Positions 1 to 8,208 of a DNA stretch of 40,860 bases are shown here, one piece after another. Location: assembly GCA_015494775.1 (NCBI GenBank), contig WGAP01000046.1, positions 1-40,860 of the forward strand, in the 5' to 3' direction. The position numbers were made by a program, and so were the translations under genes. The notes below the pieces were generated by a model. It was not told where the DNA came from. It saw nothing but the letters and a program-made list of their open reading frames with translations, and searched no databases. The DNA comes from Flavobacteriales bacterium. GTDB taxonomy: Bacteria; Bacteroidota; Bacteroidia; Flavobacteriales; Flavobacteriaceae. Each line of letters starts with the position of its first letter. Position 1 is the stretch's first letter.

Positions 1-618
1 AACGTCTCGTCCACACTGGTAGCGCTTTCGTCGGGGGCATTTTTTGCCGCCTTGCTCGAACCTTTGATTTACGGACGGCGTATCCAAAAACACGAAGTGT
101 TTTTCGGGCTGACCGTTATAGCGGGCATCGGCTTGATTTACGGCATCAGTCATATCAGGTTTTGGGCCTTGGCGGCGGCTTTGACGGCGGCTTTTTTGAG
201 TGCGCTTTTTTCGGTGTGGAACGGATTGCTCATCCGGCGTTATCCGGCGCGGGATTTGTCCTTTTTCGAACTGAGTTCGGGCTTTGTTTTGCTGAGCATC
301 ATCGTGCTCGCCACGGGGCATATTCCCCACCCTGCCGCCGTGCGCCCGCAGGACTGGCTTTGGTTGGTCATATTGGCTTGGGTGTGCACGTCCTACACCT
401 TTACGGTCTCCTTGGATTTGCTACGCCATATCAATCCGTTCAGCTTGATGTTGGCCATCAATATGGAACCGGTTTACGGAATCATTTTGGCCTTGCTCGT
501 GTTTGGCGAAAGCGAACGTATGCGACCCTCGTTTTATTTGGGCGCGGCGGTAATTATGGCCATTATCGTTTGGAATACTTATTTGAAAATGCAAGGAAAA
601 ACCAAAAGCGCCTCGTAA
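1..618 (+). CDS. EamA/DMT-family transporter, 5'-truncated
   Basis: The reading frame is open from base 1, so the window edge cuts the gene and only the C-terminal 205 or so codons are present; the true start is outside. The visible protein is almost wholly hydrophobic, with about six to seven predicted membrane segments. The terminal half matches the EamA (drug/metabolite transporter) pattern, including a segment with M-E-P-V-Y-G followed by F-G-E, which is typical of the second EamA repeat. Such proteins export or import small metabolites across the inner membrane; the substrate cannot be told from sequence. It ends convergently with the sus operon, and its stop codon lies inside a hairpin that looks like the terminator of that opposing operon. 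Confidence 0.85.
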   Translation, partial: NVSSTLVALSSGAFFAALLEPLIYGRRIQKHEVFFGLTVIAGIGLIYGISHIRFWALAAALTAAFLSALFSVWNGLLIRRYPARDLSFFELSSGFVLLSIIVLATGHIPHPAAVRPQDWLWLVILAWVCTSYTFTVSLDLLRHINPFSLMLAINMEPVYGIILALLVFGESERMRPSFYLGAAVIMAIIVWNTYLKMQGKTKSAS

Positions 619-632
619 TCGAAGCGCTTTGG
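597..632 (-). terminator. Rho-independent terminator of the minus-strand sus operon
   Basis: Arms at 602-611 and 624-632 (CCAAAAGCGC / GCGCTTTGG, one unpaired A) form a stem of about 9 bp with a 12-nt loop. Read on the minus strand the stem is followed by a T-rich tract (complement of 597-601). It lies about 30 nt beyond the last minus-strand gene and overlaps the stop codon of the convergent EamA gene. Confidence 0.6.
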
Positions 633-660
633 ATTCTAACCCCATATACCGTATCCCGGG

Positions 661-1341
661 CTAACGGCCGATTTTTTGAAAATAGGCCTTGTCGGTGGTT
701 TCCAACATGAAAATATACACGCCCCGGCCCGGTAGTGTTAGCGAAGTTTCCTCATTTTCAATATCGATTTTTTCCACCAAGCGCCCGCACAGGTCATAGA
801 TAAACAATACGGGATCGCGCTCCATCAGTTGATGGGACACATACAATTTTTCCCCGCTGAAAACAAAGGGTTGAATACCTGCTTTCACCGTTTCCACCGG
901 CAAAGTGGTGGATTGGAAACCATAGGTGCTGGCCGTGAGGTCGGCGCTTTGGCGGTTGCCGGCTTGATTGCGCAAAATGAGTTTAAAATCCAACAGTTGT
1001 GTGCCGTCGGGCAAAATGCCTTCGCCCGGAAAATTGTGTTGATTCAAATTAATCGTGCCCACGAATTTGTTTTGATTGCTATCCCAGGTGATGGTTTCCA
1101 ACGTAGCGGCATCGTTCCAATCATCGTTATACTGCTGACCGATTTGCGGACTGGTTTGATTTTGGTCCACCCACATATAGATATAAATGGTGGCGTCACC
1201 CTGAGGGTCGTAAATCGAATAATCGCCGTTGGCTCCGTAGCTCAATTCGACTACGCCAGGCGAAACATTGGTAATGGTCAGTTGGGCATGCAATACCATA
1301 CCCGAAAGACCCAATAAAAGCACAAGTAATTTTCGTTTCAT
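661..1341 (-). CDS. Small secreted protein with T9SS sorting tail, possible starch-binding protein
   Basis: This is the last gene of the sus operon, 13 nt after the alpha-amylase. I chose the ATG at 1341 (226 aa); a longer frame from 1368 would overlap the amylase stop and put nine residues before a clear signal peptide (MKRKLLVLLLGLSGMVLHAQ). The middle, about residues 21-145, is a beta-rich domain whose general layout (IYIYMWVD, a GTINL strand, FKLILRNQAGNRQ) recalls the N-terminal domain of the amylase (VYMHAGI, SITITPK, MVFRNEDGSQE). The last 75 or so residues have the shape of a type A T9SS C-terminal domain: IYDLCGRLVEKI, a SLTLPGRGVYIFML block and a final KIGR. No catalytic motif is visible. 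I infer a cell-surface alpha-glucan-binding protein; the family name is unknown to me. Confidence 0.75.
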   Translation of the reverse strand: MKRKLLVLLLGLSGMVLHAQLTITNVSPGVVELSYGANGDYSIYDPQGDATIYIYMWVDQNQTSPQIGQQYNDDWNDAATLETITWDSNQNKFVGTINLNQHNFPGEGILPDGTQLLDFKLILRNQAGNRQSADLTASTYGFQSTTLPVETVKAGIQPFVFSGEKLYVSHQLMERDPVLFIYDLCGRLVEKIDIENEETSLTLPGRGVYIFMLETTDKAYFQKIGR

Positions 1342-1354
1342 AGCAACAAAATTT

Positions 1355-4204
1355 TTAAGGTTGAACAATTAATTTCATAGTTTTTTGCCCCGCATTGCGC
1401 TGCACTTTGACCGAATAAATACCGGGCATCAGGTTTTGTAACCTTATGACCGTATTGGCAGAAATATTTTCCGTGGAAATCAGCATTTTACCCGAAATAT
1501 CATAAATCTCCAAACGGTCGGCCGGTTCGGACAACATGATATAATCTCGGGAAGGATTGGGATACAAATACATCGTAGGCAGCGAAACCGGTTTAACGGC
1601 CATTTGTGTGGGCTGGTTACCGAAAATACGGTATTCGCCCGGGCCCAAAGTAATGGGGTCATTGGTATTATTTACCGTGACGGATGAATTATCCATCAAA
1701 TTATACCAAGTACCCGTGTAAGGAAAATACGGAATAACATTGTGCTGAACCACATCGAAATTGGCTACAATAACCACATTTTTAAGCTGGCTGACCGGAA
1801 TATTGTCATCCCAAATATAGATTTTGGGCGTATAATCACCCGAAGTAATGGCATAATCGCCCTTGAACACGGGTTCGAACTTTTTGAGTGCCATCATCCT
1901 TGCCCAGTCATTATAAATAGCACTGCGATGCGGGTCGTGCAACCAATCGTTGACCCATTGCGGTTGGGGTTTGGTTTCCAAACGACAATTGGGATCCACC
2001 GTGCCGTCGGAACAAGTATTGATGGATTGGTCCATACCCAAATCCGAGAAATGCCAAATCATTTTCGGCCCGGGAATCAGTAACGAAACGGCTCCCAAGG
2101 CACGCATGCGGAACAGCGCCGTGTTCAAATCCGTAACATCGTGCGAGGCATTGGAACTGTTTCCGTATTGCAAGGCCTTGTACATAATGCGTTCTTCGTC
2201 ATGACTTTCGAAAAATCCCACAAGTCGTTTGCCTGCGAAGTTATGCGCCGAATGACCCATACCCGAAATGTCGCGGTTGCCGGATTGGCCCATCAGCAAT
2301 TCACCGTAAGAATCATTGTTTCGCCCCCAAAGCATAATGCCTTTGCCTTCGTTCAAACGGTAATCGGCCCATGTTTGCTCTTCCTGTGCATTGCCCAGGT
2401 GTTCGAATATGACGTAGCTATCGGGATCAATGCTCCAAGTATAATCCGCATAATGCTTCAAAATGTCCACGCGATCCTGCTGATAGCTGTTGGTGCAAGC
2501 TTCGTCGCCCGGGCTGCAATTCTGCGTAAATCCTTTGGTCAGGTCCCAACGGAAACCGTCCACATGGAAGGTTTGAATCCAATGCCGGATTACCCGTTCG
2601 GTATAATGCTGTGTGTAGGGCGAACTGTGGTTCAAATCGTAATCGATGCCATAGGCATGGGTGGCCTGCTGATTAAAGTAAGGATTATCGCTTGCCGGCG
2701 GCCCCCAACCGTCGCCGTCGGGGTCGGACATCCACATGCGCTCCATGGGATTGCGCCCCGTGGCGTGGTCCAAAGCAATGTCCAAAATGACGGCAATGCC
2801 ATGTTGATGAAACACATCCACCAGTTCCTGCAATTTTTCCTTGGGGCCGTAAAATTTGTCCAACGCCATGTGAAAGGCCGGATTGTAACCCCAACCCAAA
2901 TTACCTTCAAATTCCATAACGGGCATCAATTCGATGGCCGTAACATGCAGGTTGGCAAAATAATCCACCCTATCGATTAAATCCTGAAATGTGCGCGTGG
3001 AATCAAAATCACGAATAAGCACTTCGTAAATCAACAAATCTTCCTTGGCCGGACGTGTATATCCGGCATCGTGCCAAACGTAAGGCGTTTGCCCTGTTTT
3101 CAAAACCGTAACTTCACGCTCCTGACCCCAAGGATATTCGGGCATATTCGGGTAGTGGGAAGCCGGAATATACGGGTCATCGTAGGGCGAAAGCACCAAG
3201 GTGGAAAAAGGATCGGCCGTCTTGACCAACTTCGGCGAATCCGTAGGCGGATTTTGGTCGGCCACCCAATATTGATAAGTGTAGGCCGAATCGGGTACCA
3301 ATCCCGTAATTTCCACCCAAAATTTATCCGAAACGGGGTCTTTTTTCATCGCATAAGCATTCCCGGGCTGCCAATTGTTGAAACTGCCCGCCACATAAAC
3401 AAAATCCTTCCCCGGCGCCGTCAAAACCAAGGTGGCTTTTCCCGTATCGTTGGCATCGTAATTAATTCCGTCGTCCAGTCCGGCCGGCATGTTTTGCGAA
3501 ACGGTATTATCGACCAAAATCATAAAATGCTTGTGAATCTCGTGCGAACCCTGGGTTACCACCAGTTCGCAATATTGATTTTCGGTCAGATTCTGGAATA
3601 AATATCCGTTATAAAAATTGGTATTGTGCTGCGAATGAATAAGTGTTCCGTTGGCGTAAAGGTCATAGTCGGCATTGCCATTGGTGTTCTGCGCAAGGAT
3701 TTGCGTACCCCCGCCATTGTCCACCAAAATCACTCCCGAATCATCGGGATTAATCATCGTAACCTGAAACGCTCCCACATTAAGGATAAAATCCTGACAA
3801 CCGTTGTCCTTGTATTCCTGTGAGCCGTCTTCGTTTCGGAAAACCATGCCCATTTTGGTCATTTGTGCAGCTTCGGTGTCCGAGAGTCCGAAATAGGTTT
3901 TGGGCGTAATGGTAATGCTCCATGTTCCGTCGCCGTTATCGGTCATTTCGCCCACGCCGTCGTCCTGGCCCCAATTGCCCACCACATGCATCCAAGGATT
4001 GTTGTCGTCGCCAATTCCGGCGTGCATATACACTTTGTTCGGATTGTTCAAGTGATTGCAATCGGTGGCGGTGGTGTTTTCGTCAATGGTAATGGTAACG
4101 GGTTGGTCCACCTCGATGGGACTGGGAACCGTAACCACCGCTTGACCGAAGAGGGACAAACTCCACCCAATTAGTCCGAAAAATAAAAATGTTTTTTTGT
4201 TCAT
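1355..4204 (-). CDS. Secreted multidomain GH13 alpha-amylase with T9SS tail
   Basis: 949 aa. In order: signal peptide (about 1-21); an N-terminal beta domain of uncertain family (about 22-145); a linking beta region (about 146-250); a CBM48/early-set-like domain (about 255-335, with FVYVAGSFNNWQP); a GH13 TIM barrel (about 390-800); and a type A T9SS C-terminal domain (about 878-949, LYPNPSRDYIML, IYDISGKML, LMPGIYSVKV). Barrel motifs include IELMPVMEF, VILDIALDH, VDGFRWD (nucleophile D554), VIFEHLG (acid/base E601) and FFESHDEE (stabiliser D669), so all three catalytic residues are present. Such enzymes hydrolyse internal alpha-1,4 bonds of starch or maltodextrin. The tail predicts export by T9SS to the cell surface or medium, giving oligosaccharides for the SusC/SusD importer upstream. 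The CBM48-like domain leaves debranching activity possible. Function confidence is high, exact specificity moderate. Confidence 0.95.
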   Translation of the reverse strand: MNKKTFLFFGLIGWSLSLFGQAVVTVPSPIEVDQPVTITIDENTTATDCNHLNNPNKVYMHAGIGDDNNPWMHVVGNWGQDDGVGEMTDNGDGTWSITITPKTYFGLSDTEAAQMTKMGMVFRNEDGSQEYKDNGCQDFILNVGAFQVTMINPDDSGVILVDNGGGTQILAQNTNGNADYDLYANGTLIHSQHNTNFYNGYLFQNLTENQYCELVVTQGSHEIHKHFMILVDNTVSQNMPAGLDDGINYDANDTGKATLVLTAPGKDFVYVAGSFNNWQPGNAYAMKKDPVSDKFWVEITGLVPDSAYTYQYWVADQNPPTDSPKLVKTADPFSTLVLSPYDDPYIPASHYPNMPEYPWGQEREVTVLKTGQTPYVWHDAGYTRPAKEDLLIYEVLIRDFDSTRTFQDLIDRVDYFANLHVTAIELMPVMEFEGNLGWGYNPAFHMALDKFYGPKEKLQELVDVFHQHGIAVILDIALDHATGRNPMERMWMSDPDGDGWGPPASDNPYFNQQATHAYGIDYDLNHSSPYTQHYTERVIRHWIQTFHVDGFRWDLTKGFTQNCSPGDEACTNSYQQDRVDILKHYADYTWSIDPDSYVIFEHLGNAQEEQTWADYRLNEGKGIMLWGRNNDSYGELLMGQSGNRDISGMGHSAHNFAGKRLVGFFESHDEERIMYKALQYGNSSNASHDVTDLNTALFRMRALGAVSLLIPGPKMIWHFSDLGMDQSINTCSDGTVDPNCRLETKPQPQWVNDWLHDPHRSAIYNDWARMMALKKFEPVFKGDYAITSGDYTPKIYIWDDNIPVSQLKNVVIVANFDVVQHNVIPYFPYTGTWYNLMDNSSVTVNNTNDPITLGPGEYRIFGNQPTQMAVKPVSLPTMYLYPNPSRDYIMLSEPADRLEIYDISGKMLISTENISANTVIRLQNLMPGIYSVKVQRNAGQKTMKLIVQP

Positions 4205-4229
4205 CGTATATACTTTTTATTCCATTTCA

Positions 4230-4922
4230 TTATTGGGAGCGCACTAACAAATAGGCACTTTCAATGGTAACATGGTCGCCCTGATTGGGATTTTCCATCC
4301 AAGCGAACAAATGAATTTCATAGGCATGCGTACCGGCATTCCAGGGCCGCCAATCGCTTGTGGCCACCCCGCCGGTTTGTGTGGAAGCAAAAACGCCGAA
4401 ATCGGTCCAAACAATGGGCCAATCTTCGTGCGTATCATCATGGGCACGCAATTGGAAACGTGCCGAGCCCTGAATGGACGAATAACGGATAACCAATTTT
4501 ACTTCCAAATTTCCTTGGCTGTTGAAAAAAATAGGTTCCAATGCGGCATCGTAACCCGAAACATCTTGTCCGTTGCCTGTGGTTACATTCACCTGATTGT
4601 TGTCGATGCAAATCACGTGGACGTTTTTGGTTTGCGGGACCAATTTAATCCATTTGTTTCCATCAAAAAAATAAAATCCCGTTCCGTCGCCACCGGTCAG
4701 GGAAGCATTGGTATTGTAAACGAGCAAACCCGTAGCCGCCCTGTTTGTTCCGTCAAGGGTGGTATCGGAAACATTGTTCAAGGCCACACGGGGGATCAAC
4801 ATCCCCTTGTCGGTGGCCGACACATCCAATTGCGCCGAATTGTCGGGCGTGCCGCCAATGCCTACCTGGGCATAGAATGCCAAGGATAGGAACAATAATG
4901 ATATGAAAAAATATTTTTTCAC
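4230..4922 (-). CDS. Secreted protein with Bacteroidota 'VGIGG...LDV...KG.LIPR' N-terminus, function unknown
   Basis: 230 aa with a signal peptide (MKKYFFISLLFLSLAFYAQ) and no lipobox cysteine. Just after the cleavage site comes VGIGGTPDNSAQLDVSATDK followed by GMLIPRV, a hallmark start of many Bacteroidota secreted proteins, some resembling tail-fibre or adhesin stalks. A short FYFFDGNKWIKL block follows, and residues about 100-230 form a beta-rich, jelly-roll-like region ending in HVTIESAYLLVRSQ. There is no T9SS tail and no catalytic motif. It sits in the sus operon between susE and the amylase, downstream of an internal terminator. The location suggests a role at the surface during glucan capture, but that is only inference from context. 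Confidence 0.75.
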   Translation of the reverse strand: MKKYFFISLLFLSLAFYAQVGIGGTPDNSAQLDVSATDKGMLIPRVALNNVSDTTLDGTNRAATGLLVYNTNASLTGGDGTGFYFFDGNKWIKLVPQTKNVHVICIDNNQVNVTTGNGQDVSGYDAALEPIFFNSQGNLEVKLVIRYSSIQGSARFQLRAHDDTHEDWPIVWTDFGVFASTQTGGVATSDWRPWNAGTHAYEIHLFAWMENPNQGDHVTIESAYLLVRSQ

Positions 4923-4930
4923 GTTGATTA

Positions 4931-4964
4931 TAAAAATCCGGCCGGCCTTTTCATTCCGGCCGGA
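4931..4964 (-). terminator. Internal Rho-independent terminator/attenuator in the sus operon
   Basis: On the minus strand, a perfect 9-bp GC-rich stem (TCCGGCCGG / CCGGCCGGA, arms 4956-4964 and 4937-4945) with a 10-nt loop is followed at once by TTTTT (complement of 4932-4936). It lies between the stop of the susE/F-like gene (4971) and the start of the next gene (4922), in the same direction as transcription. Confidence 0.75.
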
Positions 4965-4970
4965 ATAGGT

Positions 4971-6296
4971 TTACTGCCAAGCAAGAATTTCAATCGTAGG
5001 CGGACTTACCGTGAAATCCACCGTGATATTGTAAGTCCCGGCATTGACGGGAATATTGGCACCGTTGGCTTCGAGGGTGCCGTCGTTGCCGTCGTCGCCG
5101 TAATTATTGGCCCAATCGTCGTTGAGCCGGATTTTGATTTCACCGGCCGACAAATCCACGCCGTTCAAATACCACCGGCCGGGATGCGTGCCGAAATCGG
5201 GCAAAAATTTAATGTCGGGCCCGTTCCAACCGTTGGGCGTGGCACTTCCCACCAAGCCCCACAAATCACGCGGCTCGATGGTATAGGTGCCGTGGTTGAA
5301 GTCCACGGTGATGATATAATTACCTGCCGCAACGGGAATATTGGCGCCATTGGCATCCAAAGTGCCGTCGGCCCCGTCATCGCCGAAATTGGTCGTCCAA
5401 TCGTTGTTGAGCCGGAATTTTATTTCGCCGTTGGTCAGGGTTACGGCCGCCTTCCAATTGTCGCCATAGGGGTTGTAGTGTAATGCCAAATCGGGACCGT
5501 TCCAACCGCCCGGCGTGGCACTGCCCACAATACCCCAAAAATAGGACTCGATGGTGTAGGTCATATTATTGAAATCCAAGGTAATTTTGTAGTAGCCGGC
5601 CGAAACGGGAATATTGGCGCCATTGGCATCCAAAGTGCCGTCGCCGTTGTCGTCGCCGTAGTTTTCGGTCCAATCGTTGTTTTTCCTGAACTTGATTTCG
5701 CCCGACTTCAACCGCACATAAGCTACGATAACGCCTTGGGTCGATGTCCGGTAAAACGGCAAATCGGGAATGGGTGCTCCTGACCATCCGCCGGGTGTGG
5801 CACTTCCCACCACACCCCATTCGGTGGATAAATCCAAAACCGACGAATAAGGCGTAACCCGTAGTGTCATCACTTGCGACGAAACGGATTTGCTATCGCT
5901 TAGTTTGCCCACCACTTTGATTTCCACATCGGCCGGTTGTCCGGCTTGCAGGCCCAGCGTGAGTAATTTATTGTTCAATGCTTCGCCCTTGAAGGTGTAG
6001 GACAAATCCGTTCCCACGCTCACGGTTTGGGCGGAGGCGAAATTATTGCCCGCCACATCCAACAGGATGTTATACGTGATTGCCGCCGGAAAACCGACAT
6101 CGGGCTTGTCCCACGAAACGGTCAACACATCATTATCAGCCAAACTATCGGCCAAAATCAATTGTACCGTGGATAATCGGGCCTGGATTTTCGCGTCGGG
6201 ATTGAGCGTTACGAATTCCCGTTTTTCACAGGAAAAGACCATCATCAATCCCGTAAATATCAATAAGGATTTAAGCCAAATATTTTTCATAATCAA
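4971..6296 (-). CDS. susE: SusE/SusF-like starch-binding outer-membrane lipoprotein with three tandem binding modules
   Basis: 441 aa; a start at 6290 (two residues shorter) is equally possible. An N-terminal hydrophobic segment ends in the lipobox VFSC (Cys23), predicting a lipoprotein. Residues about 24-150 resemble the SusE N-terminal Ig-like domain. Three tandem modules follow at about 159-250, 254-342 and 345-438, each beginning WG-V/I/L-VGSATP-x-GW and containing GEIK-x-R-x-N-x-DW, a GDD-x-x-DGTL-x-ANGANIPV block and a closing TYTIE-like strand. In known Sus systems SusE and SusF bind starch at the cell surface without being essential for import. The order susC-susD-susE is standard. 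The three copies are alike even at the DNA level, suggesting fairly recent duplication, and a fourth copy lies inside the neighbouring SusD. Confidence 0.92.
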   Translation of the reverse strand: MIMKNIWLKSLLIFTGLMMVFSCEKREFVTLNPDAKIQARLSTVQLILADSLADNDVLTVSWDKPDVGFPAAITYNILLDVAGNNFASAQTVSVGTDLSYTFKGEALNNKLLTLGLQAGQPADVEIKVVGKLSDSKSVSSQVMTLRVTPYSSVLDLSTEWGVVGSATPGGWSGAPIPDLPFYRTSTQGVIVAYVRLKSGEIKFRKNNDWTENYGDDNGDGTLDANGANIPVSAGYYKITLDFNNMTYTIESYFWGIVGSATPGGWNGPDLALHYNPYGDNWKAAVTLTNGEIKFRLNNDWTTNFGDDGADGTLDANGANIPVAAGNYIITVDFNHGTYTIEPRDLWGLVGSATPNGWNGPDIKFLPDFGTHPGRWYLNGVDLSAGEIKIRLNDDWANNYGDDGNDGTLEANGANIPVNAGTYNITVDFTVSPPTIEILAWQ

Positions 6297-6308
6297 TCTT
6301 TTTAGAAA

Positions 6309-8198
6309 TTAATATCCCGGATTTTGATGCAAATTCGGATTGACCGACAAGGCATTGGGCGGCAAGGGGAACAGTTTACGATAATCGTCCACCGCCGTTC
6401 CGTTGGGGTCGTTGCCCTTGAAGGGCCATAGGTAAGAACCCGAAGTAAAATATCCGTAACGTATCAAATCCGTCCGGCGCAATCCCTCCCAATAGAGTTC
6501 ACGCGAACGTTCGTCGAGTATAAAATCCAGGGTTAAATCGGCGGCCGTAATATTGCCGCTGGTATCGCCATAGGCGCGTTCGCGCAACTCGTTGATTTTG
6601 TCCACCGCGGTAGCCACACTGCCTCCGCCTCCGCGAAGAACGGCCTCGGCATAATTCAGGTATATTTCGGCCAAACGGATGAGCGGCAGGTCGGTATCGA
6701 CAAAATTGCCCGAAGGGTCGCTGCCGGGCGTTCCGTCGGATTTGATGTTTTTGAATTTGGTTACGGCATAACCGTCGTTAAAATTGGTAACATCGGATAT
6801 TTCCAAACTTTGACCCTGAGTAAAGAACATGGCCCGGCTGTCGGTATGAAAGGGCTGAATCACATAGGTCAAATTGCCCAGATCCATTTCCACATAGTAG
6901 GTTCCGTCGGCCGGAATGGCAATATTGGCTCCGCCGGGTTCGAGCGTGCCGTCGGCTCCGTTGTCGCCGTAATTTTGTCCCCAGTCTTCGTTGTAGCGGA
7001 ATTTGATTTCGCCCGCCGTCAATTGCACATAAACCGCATAGCGGTTTCCACCCAAATCATGCATTTCCACGTCGGGGCCGGTCCAACCGTTGGGCACCGA
7101 ACTTCCCACAATGCCCCAATCCGTAAGCGGGCCCAAGGCATTGTTGAGCGCACTCAAATCCACACTGAATTTATTGACCAAATTTTTGGTGGTGCGCAAG
7201 CCGTACCAACCGCCGTTGATACCGAAATCGGCCGGATTCATTTGTCCGCCCACGGCGGCATGTACCAAAAAAGTGGTTCCGCCCCAGGTTTGGGAATGTA
7301 ATCCGTCGAAGTTGAGTCCGAAAATGATTTCGTTTTGCGCGCCGTTGGTATTATTGTCGGCCAGGAACAATTCATCATAGGCCGAACCGTTTCCGTTGGC
7401 ATCGTTGGTATTGATGCTGTATGTAGAATTCATCACCTTTTCGGAATAAATCACACAATCATTGTATCGCGGTGTGCCGATAAAACTCTCGGCATTCAAA
7501 TACAAGCGCGAAAGTAAGGCCCAAGCCGCCACGCGGTCAACCCGACCGTATTCGTTGGCCCCGCTGGGTTTGAGTTTATCTTGTATATCCAACAATTCGT
7601 TTTCGACAAATTGGAATATTTCCTGCCTTGACGCTTGCCGGGGCAAATCGGTGGTTACATGCGTTACCAACGGAACGCTTCCGTATAAATCCATCAGGTT
7701 ATAGTAGGCATAAGCCCGGATAAAACGTGCTTCGGCAATGAAAGATTTCACTTCGGGATCATCGGCCAGCGCTTGTGCATTTTCGATAAACGAATTGGCG
7801 AACGAAACCGTTTGGGCCAAGCGGTAATACATGGCATCGGTAAAATCATTGCCTGCGGCCCAATACATACCGTGCAAATCCTGCAAGCCCGGGTCGCCCC
7901 AAGCAATGACGGCATGGTCGGTGGTGAGTTCGTTCAGATTGAACAACATCCGGCTGAATTGCGAAAAACCCTCATCAATATCCGAAATATCGGGCTGGCC
8001 CGCCGGACCTTGCTGTCCCGTCAAGGCCAAGCTGGCATACACTTTGGCCAAGGCGCGTTTGGCCTGTTGGGCATTGGCAAACACATCCTTTTCGGTAAAA
8101 CTGTCCGGATCGATAGGGTCCTGATTCAAATCCTTGTGACAAGCCGTCACAAGTAATCCCAATGATAAAATCAACCAAAAGAAATATAGGCGTTTCAT
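6309..8198 (-). CDS. susD: SusD-like starch-binding lipoprotein with an inserted SusE-type module
   Basis: 629 aa, about 90 longer than typical SusD proteins. The signal ends with lipobox LVTAC (Cys20). The helical TPR-like SusD core is seen in ARFIRAYAYYNLMDLYGSVPLV (about 157-178) and RVAAWALLSRLYLNAE (about 222-237). The C-terminal half has DTDLPLIRLAEIYLNYAEA (501-519) and LDERSRELYWEGLRRTDLIR (561-580), both diagnostic of RagB/SusD. Between them, residues about 359-452 are a complete module of the kind repeated in SusE (WGIVGSSVPNGW, GEIKFRYNEDW, GDNGADGTLEPGGANIAI, LTYVIQ), placed directly before DSRAMFFTQGQ. SusD caps the SusC pore and delivers maltooligosaccharide; the extra module probably adds a second binding surface. 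It starts 10 nt after the susC stop. Confidence 0.96.
   Translation of the reverse strand: MKRLYFFWLILSLGLLVTACHKDLNQDPIDPDSFTEKDVFANAQQAKRALAKVYASLALTGQQGPAGQPDISDIDEGFSQFSRMLFNLNELTTDHAVIAWGDPGLQDLHGMYWAAGNDFTDAMYYRLAQTVSFANSFIENAQALADDPEVKSFIAEARFIRAYAYYNLMDLYGSVPLVTHVTTDLPRQASRQEIFQFVENELLDIQDKLKPSGANEYGRVDRVAAWALLSRLYLNAESFIGTPRYNDCVIYSEKVMNSTYSINTNDANGNGSAYDELFLADNNTNGAQNEIIFGLNFDGLHSQTWGGTTFLVHAAVGGQMNPADFGINGGWYGLRTTKNLVNKFSVDLSALNNALGPLTDWGIVGSSVPNGWTGPDVEMHDLGGNRYAVYVQLTAGEIKFRYNEDWGQNYGDNGADGTLEPGGANIAIPADGTYYVEMDLGNLTYVIQPFHTDSRAMFFTQGQSLEISDVTNFNDGYAVTKFKNIKSDGTPGSDPSGNFVDTDLPLIRLAEIYLNYAEAVLRGGGGSVATAVDKINELRERAYGDTSGNITAADLTLDFILDERSRELYWEGLRRTDLIRYGYFTSGSYLWPFKGNDPNGTAVDDYRKLFPLPPNALSVNPNLHQNPGY
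6843..7124 (-). other. SusE-type starch-binding-like module embedded in susD
   Basis: Codons 359-452 of the SusD-like protein match the three SusE modules motif by motif and partly base by base (compare the DNA around 6950-7010 with 5080-5140, 5370-5430 and 5640-5700). The SusD sequence before and after is colinear with ordinary SusD proteins, so this is an insertion into the fold and not a terminal fusion. Confidence 0.85.
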
Positions 8199-8208
8199 AA
8201 TTTACATT

